From NCBI GenBank assembly GCA_963745945.1, contig CAVUZG010000007.1:372001-436000 (forward strand): a stretch of DNA of 64,000 nt. Reading direction: 5' to 3'. A model generated the notes under the pieces. It searched no databases. It saw only the letters and a program-made list of their open reading frames with translations, and had not been told where the DNA came from. Made by a program: the position numbers and the translations under genes. The stretch's first letter is position 1. Each line of letters starts with the position of its first letter. Positions 35,183-44,248 of this stretch are shown one piece after another. The DNA is from DATFVA01 sp963745945. GTDB taxonomy: Bacteria; Bacteroidota; Ignavibacteria; Ignavibacteriales; Ignavibacteriaceae.

Positions 35183-35372
35183 CTGTAAAAATTTTTTGCT
35201 GATTATTTTCAGTATCGAGAGGAAGTTCGCCCATCCTCTTAATGTATTCTTTATCTGCCTTCAGTACCCAGATAATCAAAACTGCAAAGAATACAAAAAA
35301 GACAATAAGAGAGAAGAGAGGATATGCAGCAATTCCCTCGATTGATTCAAGATATTTACTAGCCATTTCCAT
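35160..35372 (-). CDS. ccoQ: Cbb3 oxidase small subunit CcoQ
   Basis: The 70-residue protein has one membrane helix (PLFSLIVFFVFFAVLIIWVL) and a charged tail, as CcoQ/FixQ does. It is placed between ccoNO and ccoP, 10 bases after the first and overlapping the second. CcoQ stabilises the complex. Sequence alone is weak; position makes the call. Confidence 0.88.
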   Translation of the reverse strand: MEMASKYLESIEGIAAYPLFSLIVFFVFFAVLIIWVLKADKEYIKRMGELPLDTENNQQKIFTGDVNEDK

Positions 35373-35382
35373 AATTCAATTC

Positions 35383-37515
35383 CTATTTCTGTCCCGTTGA
35401 AGGATTACCTTTAATATCTGTTCCAAGTCTTTGAAGGTAGGCAATCAAAGCTATTATTTCTTTATTACTCTCTGCAGGAACACCATTCTTCTGAAGATCA
35501 ACAGCTATTTGTTCTGCCTGGTTTTCCAGATCTTCATTAGCCACATTTTCATAACCTTCTCTGTAGGGAACTCCCACTGATCGCAGTCCTCTGATTTTTG
35601 CACGGGTATCGGAAGTATCAAGAGTTTGGGTTAGCAACCACGGATAAGAAGGCATAATTGAACCCGGAGACATTTGTCTGGGATTTTGCATATGGAGATA
35701 ATGCCACATGTTAGGGTACTTTCCACCCTCCCTGTGAAGATCAGGACCCGTTCTTTTTGAGCCCCAGAGGAAAGGATGATCATAAACATATTCTCCTGCT
35801 TTGGAGTATTCACCGTATCTTTCTGTTTCAGATCTGAATGGCCGGATAAGTTGTGAATGACAGTTATTACATCCTTCTCTTATATAAATATCTCTTCCCT
35901 GCAGTTCGAGCGGAGTATAAGGTTTAACGCTGGAGATTGTAGGAATATTTGATTTAACGAGAAACGTGGGCAGGAATTCAACTATTCCGCCAATTAATAT
36001 TACCACTGTCGAGGCAATGAGAAAATACATCGGTTTTCCTTCAAGCCAGCGGTGTCTTGTTCCTTTCGCGAACCTGTCATTTATTTTTAATAGTGCCGGG
36101 GCTTCAGCCTTCTCTTCAGCTTCAAACGATCCCTGTTTTGCAGTTTTGATAAGATTGTAAACCATCATAATTACACCGGAGAAATAGAGTAATCCTCCTA
36201 TTGCCCTTATGATGTACATCGGAATTATCTGAAGTGTAGTTTCAAGAAAATTCGGGATACTGCAAGTAAACCCGAGCGGAGTAAACTGTTTCCACATTAA
36301 TGATTGAGTAATTCCCGACCAGTACATTGAAGCCGCATAGAATACTATTCCAAGCATTCCGATCCAGAAATGTGCATTCGCAAGTTTCTTAGAGTAAAGT
36401 TCTGTTTTATATATCCTTGGAATCAGCCAGTACAGAATTCCAAATGTTAAAAATCCGTTCCAGCCAAGGGCACCGATATGAACGTGAGCAATTATCCAGT
36501 CAGTAAAATGCGCAATTGCATTTACATTCTTAAGTGATAACATCGGTCCTTCAAAAGTTGCCATACCATAAGCAGTAATTGCAACAACCATAAATTTAAG
36601 AATGGGATCTTCACGGACTTTATCCCAGGCACCTCTTAAAGTAAGAAGACCGTTTATCATTCCACCCCACGACGGGGCAATAAGCATAATTGAAAATGCT
36701 GTTCCGAGAGATTGCGCCCAGTTGGGTAAAGCCGAATAAAGCAGATGATGAGGACCGGCCCAGATGTATATAAATATTAAAGCCCAGAAGTGTACAATAG
36801 ATAGCCTGTAAGAATAAATGGGACGGTTGGCTGCTTTTGGAAGATAGTAGTACATTAATCCGAGGTAAGGCGTTGTAAGGAAGAACGCAACTGCATTATG
36901 TCCGTACCACCATTGAACAAGTGCATCCTGTACTCCCGCATAAACCGGGTAGCTCTTTAGAAACGTAATGGGAACTTCAATAGAATTTACAATATGAAGC
37001 ACAGCTACAGTTACCCAAGTTGCAATGTAAAACCAGATCGCAACGTATATGTGGCTTTCTCTTCGTTTAAGAATTGTTCCGAACATATTTATTCCGAAAA
37101 CTATCCAGACAATAGCTATAGCGATATCAATAGGCCATTCAAGCTCAGCGTATTCTTTGCTGGTTGTAAAGCCCATAGCAAGAGTAAGCGCCGCAGCAAC
37201 AATAATAATCTGCCATCCCCAGAAATGGATTTTACTTAACAGGTCGCTGTACATTCTTGCTTTGCATAAACGCTGGAGCGAATGATAAACCCCCATAAAA
37301 ATCGCGTTGCCAACAAAAGCAAATATTACTGCATTAGTGTGAATAGGACGAATTCTGCCGAATGTTGTATACTGCAGATTGAAATTGAGTGATGGTATAA
37401 AAAGCTGGGATGCAATTGTAAGTCCCACCAGCATACCAATCACTCCCCAAAAAGCAGTGGCTATGGCAAAATTCTTTACGATTTTATTATCGTAACTGAA
37501 TTGTTCTAACTGCAT
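35383..37515 (-). CDS. Fused cbb3 oxidase subunits I and II (CcoN-CcoO)
   Basis: The 710-residue fusion holds the haem-copper catalytic subunit CcoN (about residues 1-470, twelve membrane helices, with the HTNAVIFAF, WWYGHNAVAFFLT and HVHIGALGW motifs that carry the haem and CuB histidines). It is followed by the membrane-anchored cytochrome CcoO (about 490-710) with the haem site CNNCH (C549, C552, H553). Fusion of ccoN and ccoO is known in Bacteroidota and relatives. The complex reduces O2 with high affinity and pumps protons. An AAGGAGA site lies about 7 bases before the ATG. Confidence 0.96.
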   Translation of the reverse strand: MQLEQFSYDNKIVKNFAIATAFWGVIGMLVGLTIASQLFIPSLNFNLQYTTFGRIRPIHTNAVIFAFVGNAIFMGVYHSLQRLCKARMYSDLLSKIHFWGWQIIIVAAALTLAMGFTTSKEYAELEWPIDIAIAIVWIVFGINMFGTILKRRESHIYVAIWFYIATWVTVAVLHIVNSIEVPITFLKSYPVYAGVQDALVQWWYGHNAVAFFLTTPYLGLMYYYLPKAANRPIYSYRLSIVHFWALIFIYIWAGPHHLLYSALPNWAQSLGTAFSIMLIAPSWGGMINGLLTLRGAWDKVREDPILKFMVVAITAYGMATFEGPMLSLKNVNAIAHFTDWIIAHVHIGALGWNGFLTFGILYWLIPRIYKTELYSKKLANAHFWIGMLGIVFYAASMYWSGITQSLMWKQFTPLGFTCSIPNFLETTLQIIPMYIIRAIGGLLYFSGVIMMVYNLIKTAKQGSFEAEEKAEAPALLKINDRFAKGTRHRWLEGKPMYFLIASTVVILIGGIVEFLPTFLVKSNIPTISSVKPYTPLELQGRDIYIREGCNNCHSQLIRPFRSETERYGEYSKAGEYVYDHPFLWGSKRTGPDLHREGGKYPNMWHYLHMQNPRQMSPGSIMPSYPWLLTQTLDTSDTRAKIRGLRSVGVPYREGYENVANEDLENQAEQIAVDLQKNGVPAESNKEIIALIAYLQRLGTDIKGNPSTGQK

Positions 37516-37545
37516 AAATGCATTCTCCTTAGAGTGAATAGGGAA

Positions 37546-37725
37546 CTATTTTTTCTTTTTTTCAAAATCTTTTTCGGGTTTTTCTTTTTGATCTTCAAAA
37601 AGCATTCTTACTGAAGGCGTATATGTATCCTTATATTGCCCGCTTTTTACTGCCCATAAAAATGCGGCTAAAAAACCAACTGCAACAAGAAGACTGAATC
37701 CTATTAAGACAACAATTACCGAGAT
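37546..37725 (-). CDS. ccoS: Cbb3 oxidase maturation protein CcoS
   Basis: The 59-codon frame has one membrane helix and then the CcoS signature FLAAFLWAVKSGQYKD followed by TPSVRMLFED. CcoS helps put haem and copper in CcoN. No ATG, GTG or TTG is found in frame near the expected start. The residue aligned with the initiator Met is coded ATC (37725-37723), with a GAGAGG ribosome-binding site 6 bases before it, inside the end of ccoI. Either the start is a rare AUC codon or a base is wrong. The gene lies between ccoI and ccoNO as usual. Confidence 0.85.
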   Translation of the reverse strand: MSVIVVLIGFSLLVAVGFLAAFLWAVKSGQYKDTYTPSVRMLFEDQKEKPEKDFEKKKK

Positions 37726-40136
37726 AACAAGCCTCTCTTCCCTGCAATGAAATTTGTTGTAAGTGTTGTAAACATAACCACCGAGATTGAACTCAAAGGC
37801 ATCAACACTGCTGCAATTAAAGGCGACAACATTCCTTCAATTGCAAAAGTTAATCCCGCCGCGTTATACAAAAATGAAATTATAAAACTTGCAATTACAA
37901 TTCTTACACTTGTTTTAGAAAACTTAATAAATTTTGGGAGAAGATTTAATTTTTGGGCATCAAGTATCGCATCACAAGCCGGTGAAAAGTTGCTGATGCT
38001 TTCGGTAACCGCAATTCCGACATTGCTTTTCTTTAACGCTCCGGCATCATTTAAGCCATCACCAATCATTAACACCGTATTATTTTCTTTTTGCAAATTT
38101 TCTACATAAATCAATTTATCATTTGGTGTCTGCCTGAAGCGAAGTTCGGTATCTTCATTGAATATATTTTGAAGCCTGGTTTTTTCTCCTTCATTATCTC
38201 CGGATAAAACAGAAATATTACTATGCGAAGATAAATCCTTAACTACTTCTTCAATTCCCTCGCGGTAATTATTATTTATCTCGAAATAGCCGACAGCTCT
38301 TTCATTGAAAGAAAAGTAAACCCTGGGAGTTTCCTGCTGAGGCAGCTTAAAATTTGCCAGAGAGTCATCAACAAATGAAAGAGAGCCGAGCTTAATTTTA
38401 TTTCCTAAAACCTTCCCCTCAATTCCCAGGTTCGAGTATTCCCTGAATTCTGATATTTCAGGCTCATCATATTTACTAAGTGAATTGTATATTGCCGAAC
38501 TCAACGGATGAGTAGAATTTTTAGCCAGGGATTTTATCATTTCCTTTTTGAAATCATCAAGTGTATCTCCGACAAAGTTAATCTCACCGTCTCCTGCTTT
38601 TGTAATGGTCCCTGTTTTATCAAAAACAATCGTATTAATTTTTGCAAGATCTTCAACAACCGAACTATTCTTTAAATAAAATTTATTTCTGCCGAATATT
38701 CTGACTGTGTTTCCAAACGTAAACGGAGTTGAAAGGGCAAGAGCACATGGACAGGCAACTATAAGTACAGCTGTAAATACGTTTATCGCAGTGTGTATGC
38801 TTGTCTGCAGCCAGAACAAAGCCGCAATAACAGCAATGATAAGAACCGCCGCTGTAAAATATTTGCTGACAACATTGCTTATTGTTGTGAAATAACTTTC
38901 ATCTTTTTTGTTAAATGATTCGTGGTTCCATAATTGTGTTAAATAACTCTGTGATACTTCTTTCACAACTTCAAGTTCAATTGAACCGCCAATCTGTCTT
39001 CCGCCGGCATAAATTAATTCGCCCAAAACTTTTTCCACAGGTGCAGATTCACCGGTTACAAAACTGTAGTCAATATTTCCTGTCCCTTTAAACAAAATTG
39101 CATCCGCAGGAATAATTTCATTGTTCCTTATTAAGATTCTGTCGCCCACCTTAAGTTTAGCAACGGGAACTGACGTTTCATTATTATCTTTTTTAATTGT
39201 TACCCCTAAAGGAAAATATGACTTATAGCTTCTCTCAAAATTCAGTGTTTCATAAGTTTTTTCCTGGAATAACCTCCCGATCAGCAGAAACAATACCAGT
39301 CCGCTCATTGAATCGAAATATCCCGCCTGGTTATGAACAACAACTTCAAAAATACTTCTGTGCAAATAAAACAAATATTCCGAGTGAAATAGGAAAATCG
39401 ATATTAACTATTTTCTTTTTTAATCCCTTGTAAGCCGAGCCGAAATACTCGGACGCTGAATAAAAGAAAACCGGCAGAGCAAGAATTAAATTCAGGTAGG
39501 CAAAAATGGTTCTGTAATAGCTATCGGAAATATCAATTGATAAATATTCGGGAAAACTTAACAGCATAATATTTCCGAAACAGAACGCCGCGATACCTAT
39601 TTTATAATAAAGATGTTTCCTGTGAACATCATTTTTTCTCATCTGTGCTGTCAAGCTGAATAAGCGGTTCATAACCGATTAGAAGCGAAAAGTTCTACAA
39701 GTTCCCTCAGGCTTATATTCGAATGAAAATATTTAACAGAAAGTTCTTTTTTCAGAAAGTTTACATTTGACTGGCTGACTCCGGGATTAATTTTATAAAG
39801 ATTTTCCAGAAGCCAGATACACGAACTGCAGTGCATTTGAGGAATATAAAATGTAATTGAACTGATTTTATCATTCCTGAAATCAATTAATTTTTGAACA
39901 GTCTCAGGGTCATCAAGGTAATCAAATTGTCTTACAGGCAGATTTTTTGGTGAGATTCCGGGAGTGTTTTCCAGGGTGTAATAATTGCATAACTGTTTCT
40001 GATTCAGAATTTCGTAAACGGTTTTGCACCCGAGACAGCAGAAATACTTATCATCGATACAAATGCTTTCGTCTTTGCAGTCATCTCCGCAATGGAAACA
40101 CTTTATTTCTTTTTTTGTAATATCCTCTGATTTCAT
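37716..40136 (-). CDS. ccoI: Copper-translocating P-type ATPase CcoI (broken in three places)
   Basis: CcoI exports copper for cbb3 oxidase. Three adjoining frames join to one ~805-residue protein. Residues 1-155 have an N-terminal Cys-rich domain (CFHCGDDC, CCLGC) and a CSSC metal motif. The middle piece has the first membrane helices. The long third piece (37716-39374) has the CPC motif of copper ATPases (IVACPCALALSTP), the phosphorylation site DKTGTITKAG, a HP motif (THPLSSA) and the GDGLNDAGALKKSNVGIA hinge. Breaks lie near 39675-39685, 39632-39637 (T6 run) and 39351-39365, each fixed by dropping one base. A functional gene with sequence errors is the simplest reading. Confidence 0.88.
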
Positions 40137-40404
40137 TCAGCTTAAAATGTAAATAATATAATCCGGGAGAATCCTTCTAGATTAAATAATTTTTTTCATT
40201 GGAAAGTTGGCAAATGACAGAAATTATGCCATCGAAATTTAATATATAAAAAATTAAATAGAGGATTTATCCGCAATAATTCAGACTTTTTATTCTTCTT
40301 TTAGAAAATAATAATTTTTTTCTTCTCATAGTCGGGAAGCGGATTTTATTTTGGAATTCCTTACGATTTTTTGCAAATTTGAAACAATTAAAAAGAGATT
40401 TTAA

Positions 40405-40863
40405 ATGGCTTACCTGATATTCAAACTGATCCACGTTTTTGCTGTGATATTTTTTGTTGGCAATATAGTAATTGCTGTATTCTGGAAAAATCACGGTGAC
40501 CGGAGCGGTGACTCTAAAATAATAGCACATACAATCCGGGGCATAATAAGAGCTGACAGATTCTTTACAATGCCTGCGGTTGCTTTTTTAATTCTTGCCG
40601 GATTTGGTGCAATGGGAATCGGGTATATTCCATTCGAAACAGGATGGATCCTCTGGGGATTCATATTAATCGTAATTTCTGCAGCAGCTTTTATGGCTAA
40701 GGTTGTTCCCGCACAAAAAAAATTATTAAAGATTGCAGAAGCAGATCCGTTTGACAAACAGCTTTATGATACAGTATCAAAAGAGTGGAACCTATGGGGA
40801 AGCATTGCAACACTCGCTCCGATTATTGCAGTAATTTTAATGGTACTTAAAACACCAGGTTAA
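40405..40863 (+). CDS. DUF2269-type integral membrane protein
   Basis: The 152-residue protein has four predicted membrane helices and the family start (LIFKLIHVFAVIFFVGNIVIAVFWK). The conserved His in KLIHVFAV is typical of DUF2269 and could bind haem, by analogy with related small membrane haem proteins. Function is not established. The 268 bp upstream (40137-40404), shared with the divergent cco operon, must hold both promoters; I see no clear FNR-type site there. Confidence 0.78.
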   Translation: MAYLIFKLIHVFAVIFFVGNIVIAVFWKNHGDRSGDSKIIAHTIRGIIRADRFFTMPAVAFLILAGFGAMGIGYIPFETGWILWGFILIVISAAAFMAKVVPAQKKLLKIAEADPFDKQLYDTVSKEWNLWGSIATLAPIIAVILMVLKTPG

Positions 40864-40921
40864 GGAAAATTAATAAGGGTCATTCCCGTTTATGTTTAAT
40901 TAAATATAAGGGTGAGAATAA

Positions 40922-42316
40922 ATGTACGCCTCAGTACGAATCGTATTTCTGTTTATTGTATTATCCTGTTCTCAAATCTTTTCACAAAATTATCTACCTC
41001 TTTTTTCCGGTTATATTCCTGATTCAGTAATGAAAGATGATGATTTTAAAAACCAGGTTGATATTAACATTGGTTACTATGCCAGTGTTAATCCTGACCT
41101 TGTTTATTATTACATAATGTATGTGGATAAAAGGTTTGGAGAAAATATTTTAAGTGCTGATTCCAATTATTATAATCTTCTTCGTGAAAAAGATTATGAA
41201 TTCAGGAACGGCCGAAACGAATGGGTGGAAAATGAAATGAAGCCGGTTGATAATATTGAGCCGGGTATTCTTTCATCGGCGATTAAAAGATATTTATCTG
41301 ACCTCTACAAGGAGAAGATGAAAAAATATGAGAGTTTAATAGAACTTCCGGTTGATGAAAACCTGCTTAATTATTTTTCATACCTGATTGCTTCGGGAAA
41401 GAAAACCAATTATGATAATAAAACTGATTATAAATCTAAAGCAAAACAGATGCTTAAGGAAAAATCAGAATATTTTAATAAAATGTTTTCTGAAGCAAAG
41501 AACCTGGATCAATCTCAAAGATATGAACTAGTTGAATCCTCTCTTAATTTTCCCTACTTGTTTAGTAACGGTTATTTGGAAAAGTATAAGCAAAATACGG
41601 AACTGCATTTATATGAGTTTATAAATAAAATGATCATAGATGATTACGTACAGCGAAATTCTTTAAAAGCCGGCATATTCTATTTTAAAAATGATTTTAA
41701 ATACAATAATTATGTCACATTCAAGGAAAATCCCTTCCCTTATTTTCATTTAGAAAACAAAGATGAAGTTAAAATTACCTCTGGAATTTTTGGCGATATT
41801 GGATTCAGACTAGCATTGCGGAATTACAAAACACCTTTTTCATTTTTAGAAATAGATGCCGGGTATGAAATTGCTTCTGATTATAATACAGATGATGATA
41901 TCAAATCATTTGTGATTCAAAGAGAATCTATTCAACCTTCAACCGGGAAGCATTCATTTATTACATATACTTTACATAAAAATAATGGAAGCAGTCATTA
42001 TGAAATCTACGGAAGTATTTCTACACCCGTTTATTACTTTCTGGACTACCTGTATGCTGAAGCAGGTATAAATTATTTCTATACATCCGTTACCCGGAAT
42101 TATTACGATATCACGCGTCATATTGATTCATTAGTCTCAAATGATCCGGCAGATTTTGAAGAGTACACCCAAAATGTAACCGGCAAATTTGCTAAAAGTA
42201 ATTTTTATCCTTCAATCGGAATTAATTATACTCTATTTAATTATTTGAATTTTAAGATTGAATATTTAATTCCTACTTTGCTAACTGCAAAAGCAGAATT
42301 CTTATATAATTTTTAA
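40922..42316 (+). CDS. Exported protein with C-terminal barrel-like domain, unknown
   Basis: I do not recognise this 464-residue protein. It has a signal peptide (about residues 1-22, ending in SQIFSQ). A helical charged middle follows (about 30-240, rich in K, E, Y and N, with YLSDLYKEKMKKYESL and YKSKAKQMLKEKSEYF). A beta-strand-rich C-terminal part (about 260-464) ends with an aromatic residue (EFLYNF), as outer-membrane proteins do. It may be an outer-membrane protein with a periplasmic helical extension. It is monocistronic: a perfect hairpin terminator follows. Confidence 0.6.
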   Translation: MYASVRIVFLFIVLSCSQIFSQNYLPLFSGYIPDSVMKDDDFKNQVDINIGYYASVNPDLVYYYIMYVDKRFGENILSADSNYYNLLREKDYEFRNGRNEWVENEMKPVDNIEPGILSSAIKRYLSDLYKEKMKKYESLIELPVDENLLNYFSYLIASGKKTNYDNKTDYKSKAKQMLKEKSEYFNKMFSEAKNLDQSQRYELVESSLNFPYLFSNGYLEKYKQNTELHLYEFINKMIIDDYVQRNSLKAGIFYFKNDFKYNNYVTFKENPFPYFHLENKDEVKITSGIFGDIGFRLALRNYKTPFSFLEIDAGYEIASDYNTDDDIKSFVIQRESIQPSTGKHSFITYTLHKNNGSSHYEIYGSISTPVYYFLDYLYAEAGINYFYTSVTRNYYDITRHIDSLVSNDPADFEEYTQNVTGKFAKSNFYPSIGINYTLFNYLNFKIEYLIPTLLTAKAEFLYNF

Positions 42317-42328
42317 TCAAACCACTTA

Positions 42329-42363
42329 GGAAATGTCTTTGATAATAATACAAAGACATTTCC
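42329..42363 (+). terminator. Terminator after the unknown exported gene
   Basis: A perfect 13-bp stem (GGAAATGTCTTTG with CAAAGACATTTCC) closes a 9-base AT loop, 13 bases past the stop. The following T-rich stretch is interrupted. Confidence 0.75.
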
Positions 42364-42439
42364 TTTCAATTTAACCTGAGATATAATCCACATTTCCCAT
42401 TTTTTATTGCACTCCTAATGATTATTTTAATCAATCCAA

Positions 42440-44233
42440 ATGAAACTACTTTACACATACCTTAAGAGTTACTGGCAACTTATGCTGCTTGCTCTTCTGC
42501 TTGCGGCAGTAAACCAGGTTTTCTCTCTTCTCGATCCTTATATTTTCGGCAAGGTAATAGATAATTACGCAACAAAATTTGATTCCTACACAACTTCTCA
42601 ATTCCTGAAGGGCGTAGGACTTCTGCTTGCTGCTGCCGTTGGTGTTGCGTTTATTTCAAGAGTGGCAAAAAATTTCCAGGATTATTACGTAAATGTAATT
42701 ACACAACGTCTCGGCGCACAAATTTATACCGACGGAATAAAACATTCACTCGAACTTCCCTATTCAAAATTTGAAGACCAGCAGAGTGGAAAGACTCTTG
42801 GTGTTTTGCAAAAAGTCAGAACCGATGTGGAGAAGCTGATTTCGGCAGTTGTTAATACGGTTTTTACAACCTTAGTAGGAGTAATATTTGTAACAGTTTA
42901 TGCAGTAAATGTTCACTGGATTATTGCACCTATATTTTTTGCGGCCGTTCCGATTCTTGGAGTTGTAAGTTCTGTTCTCAGCAGGAAGATTAAAAAAATA
43001 CAAAAAGTTATTGTGGCAGAAACAACTTCCCTGGCAGGTACCACAACTGAATCACTGAGAAATATAGAACTTGTAAAAAGTCTTGGACTTGGCAACCAGG
43101 AAATTAACCGTCTTAATTCTACAACAGATAAAATCCTTCAGCTGGAATTAAAAAAAGTTAAATACATCCGCACACTGAGTTTTATACAGGGAACGGTTGT
43201 GAACTTCATTCGCACCACGATTTTATTCTTTATGCTATATTTAATTTTCACAAAAGAAATTCAGATCGGGCAGTTTTTCACATTAATGTTTTATTCATTT
43301 TTCATATTCGGACCACTGCAGAGCCTTGGTGATATTATAAACATTTACCGTGAAGCTGAAGTATCACTTGATAATTTCGATGATCTTTTAAAACAGCCGG
43401 TTGATGAAAAACCTGAAAATCCGGAAACAATAAAAAATGTTCAATCACTTGAATTCAGAAATGTAAGCTTCAAACATCAGAGTGCGAGGGCTAAAGCTTT
43501 AAGTGATATTTCATTCAAAGTAAGAATGGGAGAAACAATCGCATTTGCGGGACCTTCGGGTGCAGGTAAAACTACTCTTGTTAAACTTCTTGTCGGGCTG
43601 TATAATCCGCAGGAAGGAAAAATTATTTATAACGGAATTCCGGGTGATAAAATTGATCTGGATGAACTGCGTGAGAAAATTGGATTTGTTACCCAGGATA
43701 CCCAGCTTTTTTCAGGAACAATAAAAGAGAACTTACTTTTTGTAAATCCCGGTGCAAGTGATGAAGAATGTCTCGATGTTCTCGAAAAGTCTGCTGCAGG
43801 AAATCTGCTGGGAAGAGCGGAAAAAGGACTCGATACTATTATCGGGGAAGGCGGGGTTAAAGTATCCGGCGGAGAAAAACAAAGACTTTCAATTGCGCGT
43901 GCACTTCTCCGTCATCCGCAGTTATTAATTTTTGATGAAGCTACCTCTTCACTCGATTCTTTAACCGAAGAAGAAATTACTTCGACAATAAAAGATATTT
44001 CTGATCGGAAAGATCTTATAACAATAATGATCGCGCACCGTTTATCTACTGTAATGCATGCTGATAAAATTTATGTCCTCGAACGCGGGCAGATAACCGA
44101 ATCAGGCAGACACGAGGAACTTCTTGAACAGAAAGGATTGTACTATGCTATGTGGCGTCAGCAGATTGGAGAACGCGAGAGAAATAATAACCTGCACAAT
44201 TACAAATCAGCAGTAAATTTTGAAGATGATTAG
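42440..44233 (+). CDS. ABC exporter, fused membrane and ATPase domains
   Basis: The 597-residue half-transporter has an N-terminal six-helix ABC membrane domain (about residues 15-310) and a C-terminal nucleotide-binding domain. Walker A is GPSGAGKT (371-378), the signature VSGGEKQ (475-481), Walker B LLIFDE with D499/E500, and the switch His H533 (IAHRLST). The architecture is that of MsbA/bacterial multidrug or lipid exporters, which work as homodimers. The substrate is unknown. It lies 15 bp before the amylase gene, so an operon is likely. Confidence 0.93.
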   Translation: MKLLYTYLKSYWQLMLLALLLAAVNQVFSLLDPYIFGKVIDNYATKFDSYTTSQFLKGVGLLLAAAVGVAFISRVAKNFQDYYVNVITQRLGAQIYTDGIKHSLELPYSKFEDQQSGKTLGVLQKVRTDVEKLISAVVNTVFTTLVGVIFVTVYAVNVHWIIAPIFFAAVPILGVVSSVLSRKIKKIQKVIVAETTSLAGTTTESLRNIELVKSLGLGNQEINRLNSTTDKILQLELKKVKYIRTLSFIQGTVVNFIRTTILFFMLYLIFTKEIQIGQFFTLMFYSFFIFGPLQSLGDIINIYREAEVSLDNFDDLLKQPVDEKPENPETIKNVQSLEFRNVSFKHQSARAKALSDISFKVRMGETIAFAGPSGAGKTTLVKLLVGLYNPQEGKIIYNGIPGDKIDLDELREKIGFVTQDTQLFSGTIKENLLFVNPGASDEECLDVLEKSAAGNLLGRAEKGLDTIIGEGGVKVSGGEKQRLSIARALLRHPQLLIFDEATSSLDSLTEEEITSTIKDISDRKDLITIMIAHRLSTVMHADKIYVLERGQITESGRHEELLEQKGLYYAMWRQQIGERERNNNLHNYKSAVNFEDD

Positions 44234-44248
44234 GCAAGAGATTTCGAT

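Noticed and set aside
39351..39365. Programmed +1 frameshift at TTT-TGA in ccoI, like that of prfB
   Set aside because: The break could be placed at this stop, but the nearby breaks in the same gene restore conserved residues (I-G-Y-E-P) only if the extra base is upstream of the stop. A general error explains all sites.
39346..39672. A separate short membrane-protein gene
   Set aside because: It is the middle part of ccoI; the neighbouring frames continue the same P-type ATPase on both sides.
40137..40404. FNR-type site (TTGAT-N4-ATCAA) in the ccoI promoter region
   Set aside because: I searched both strands of this gap by eye and found no match to the consensus.
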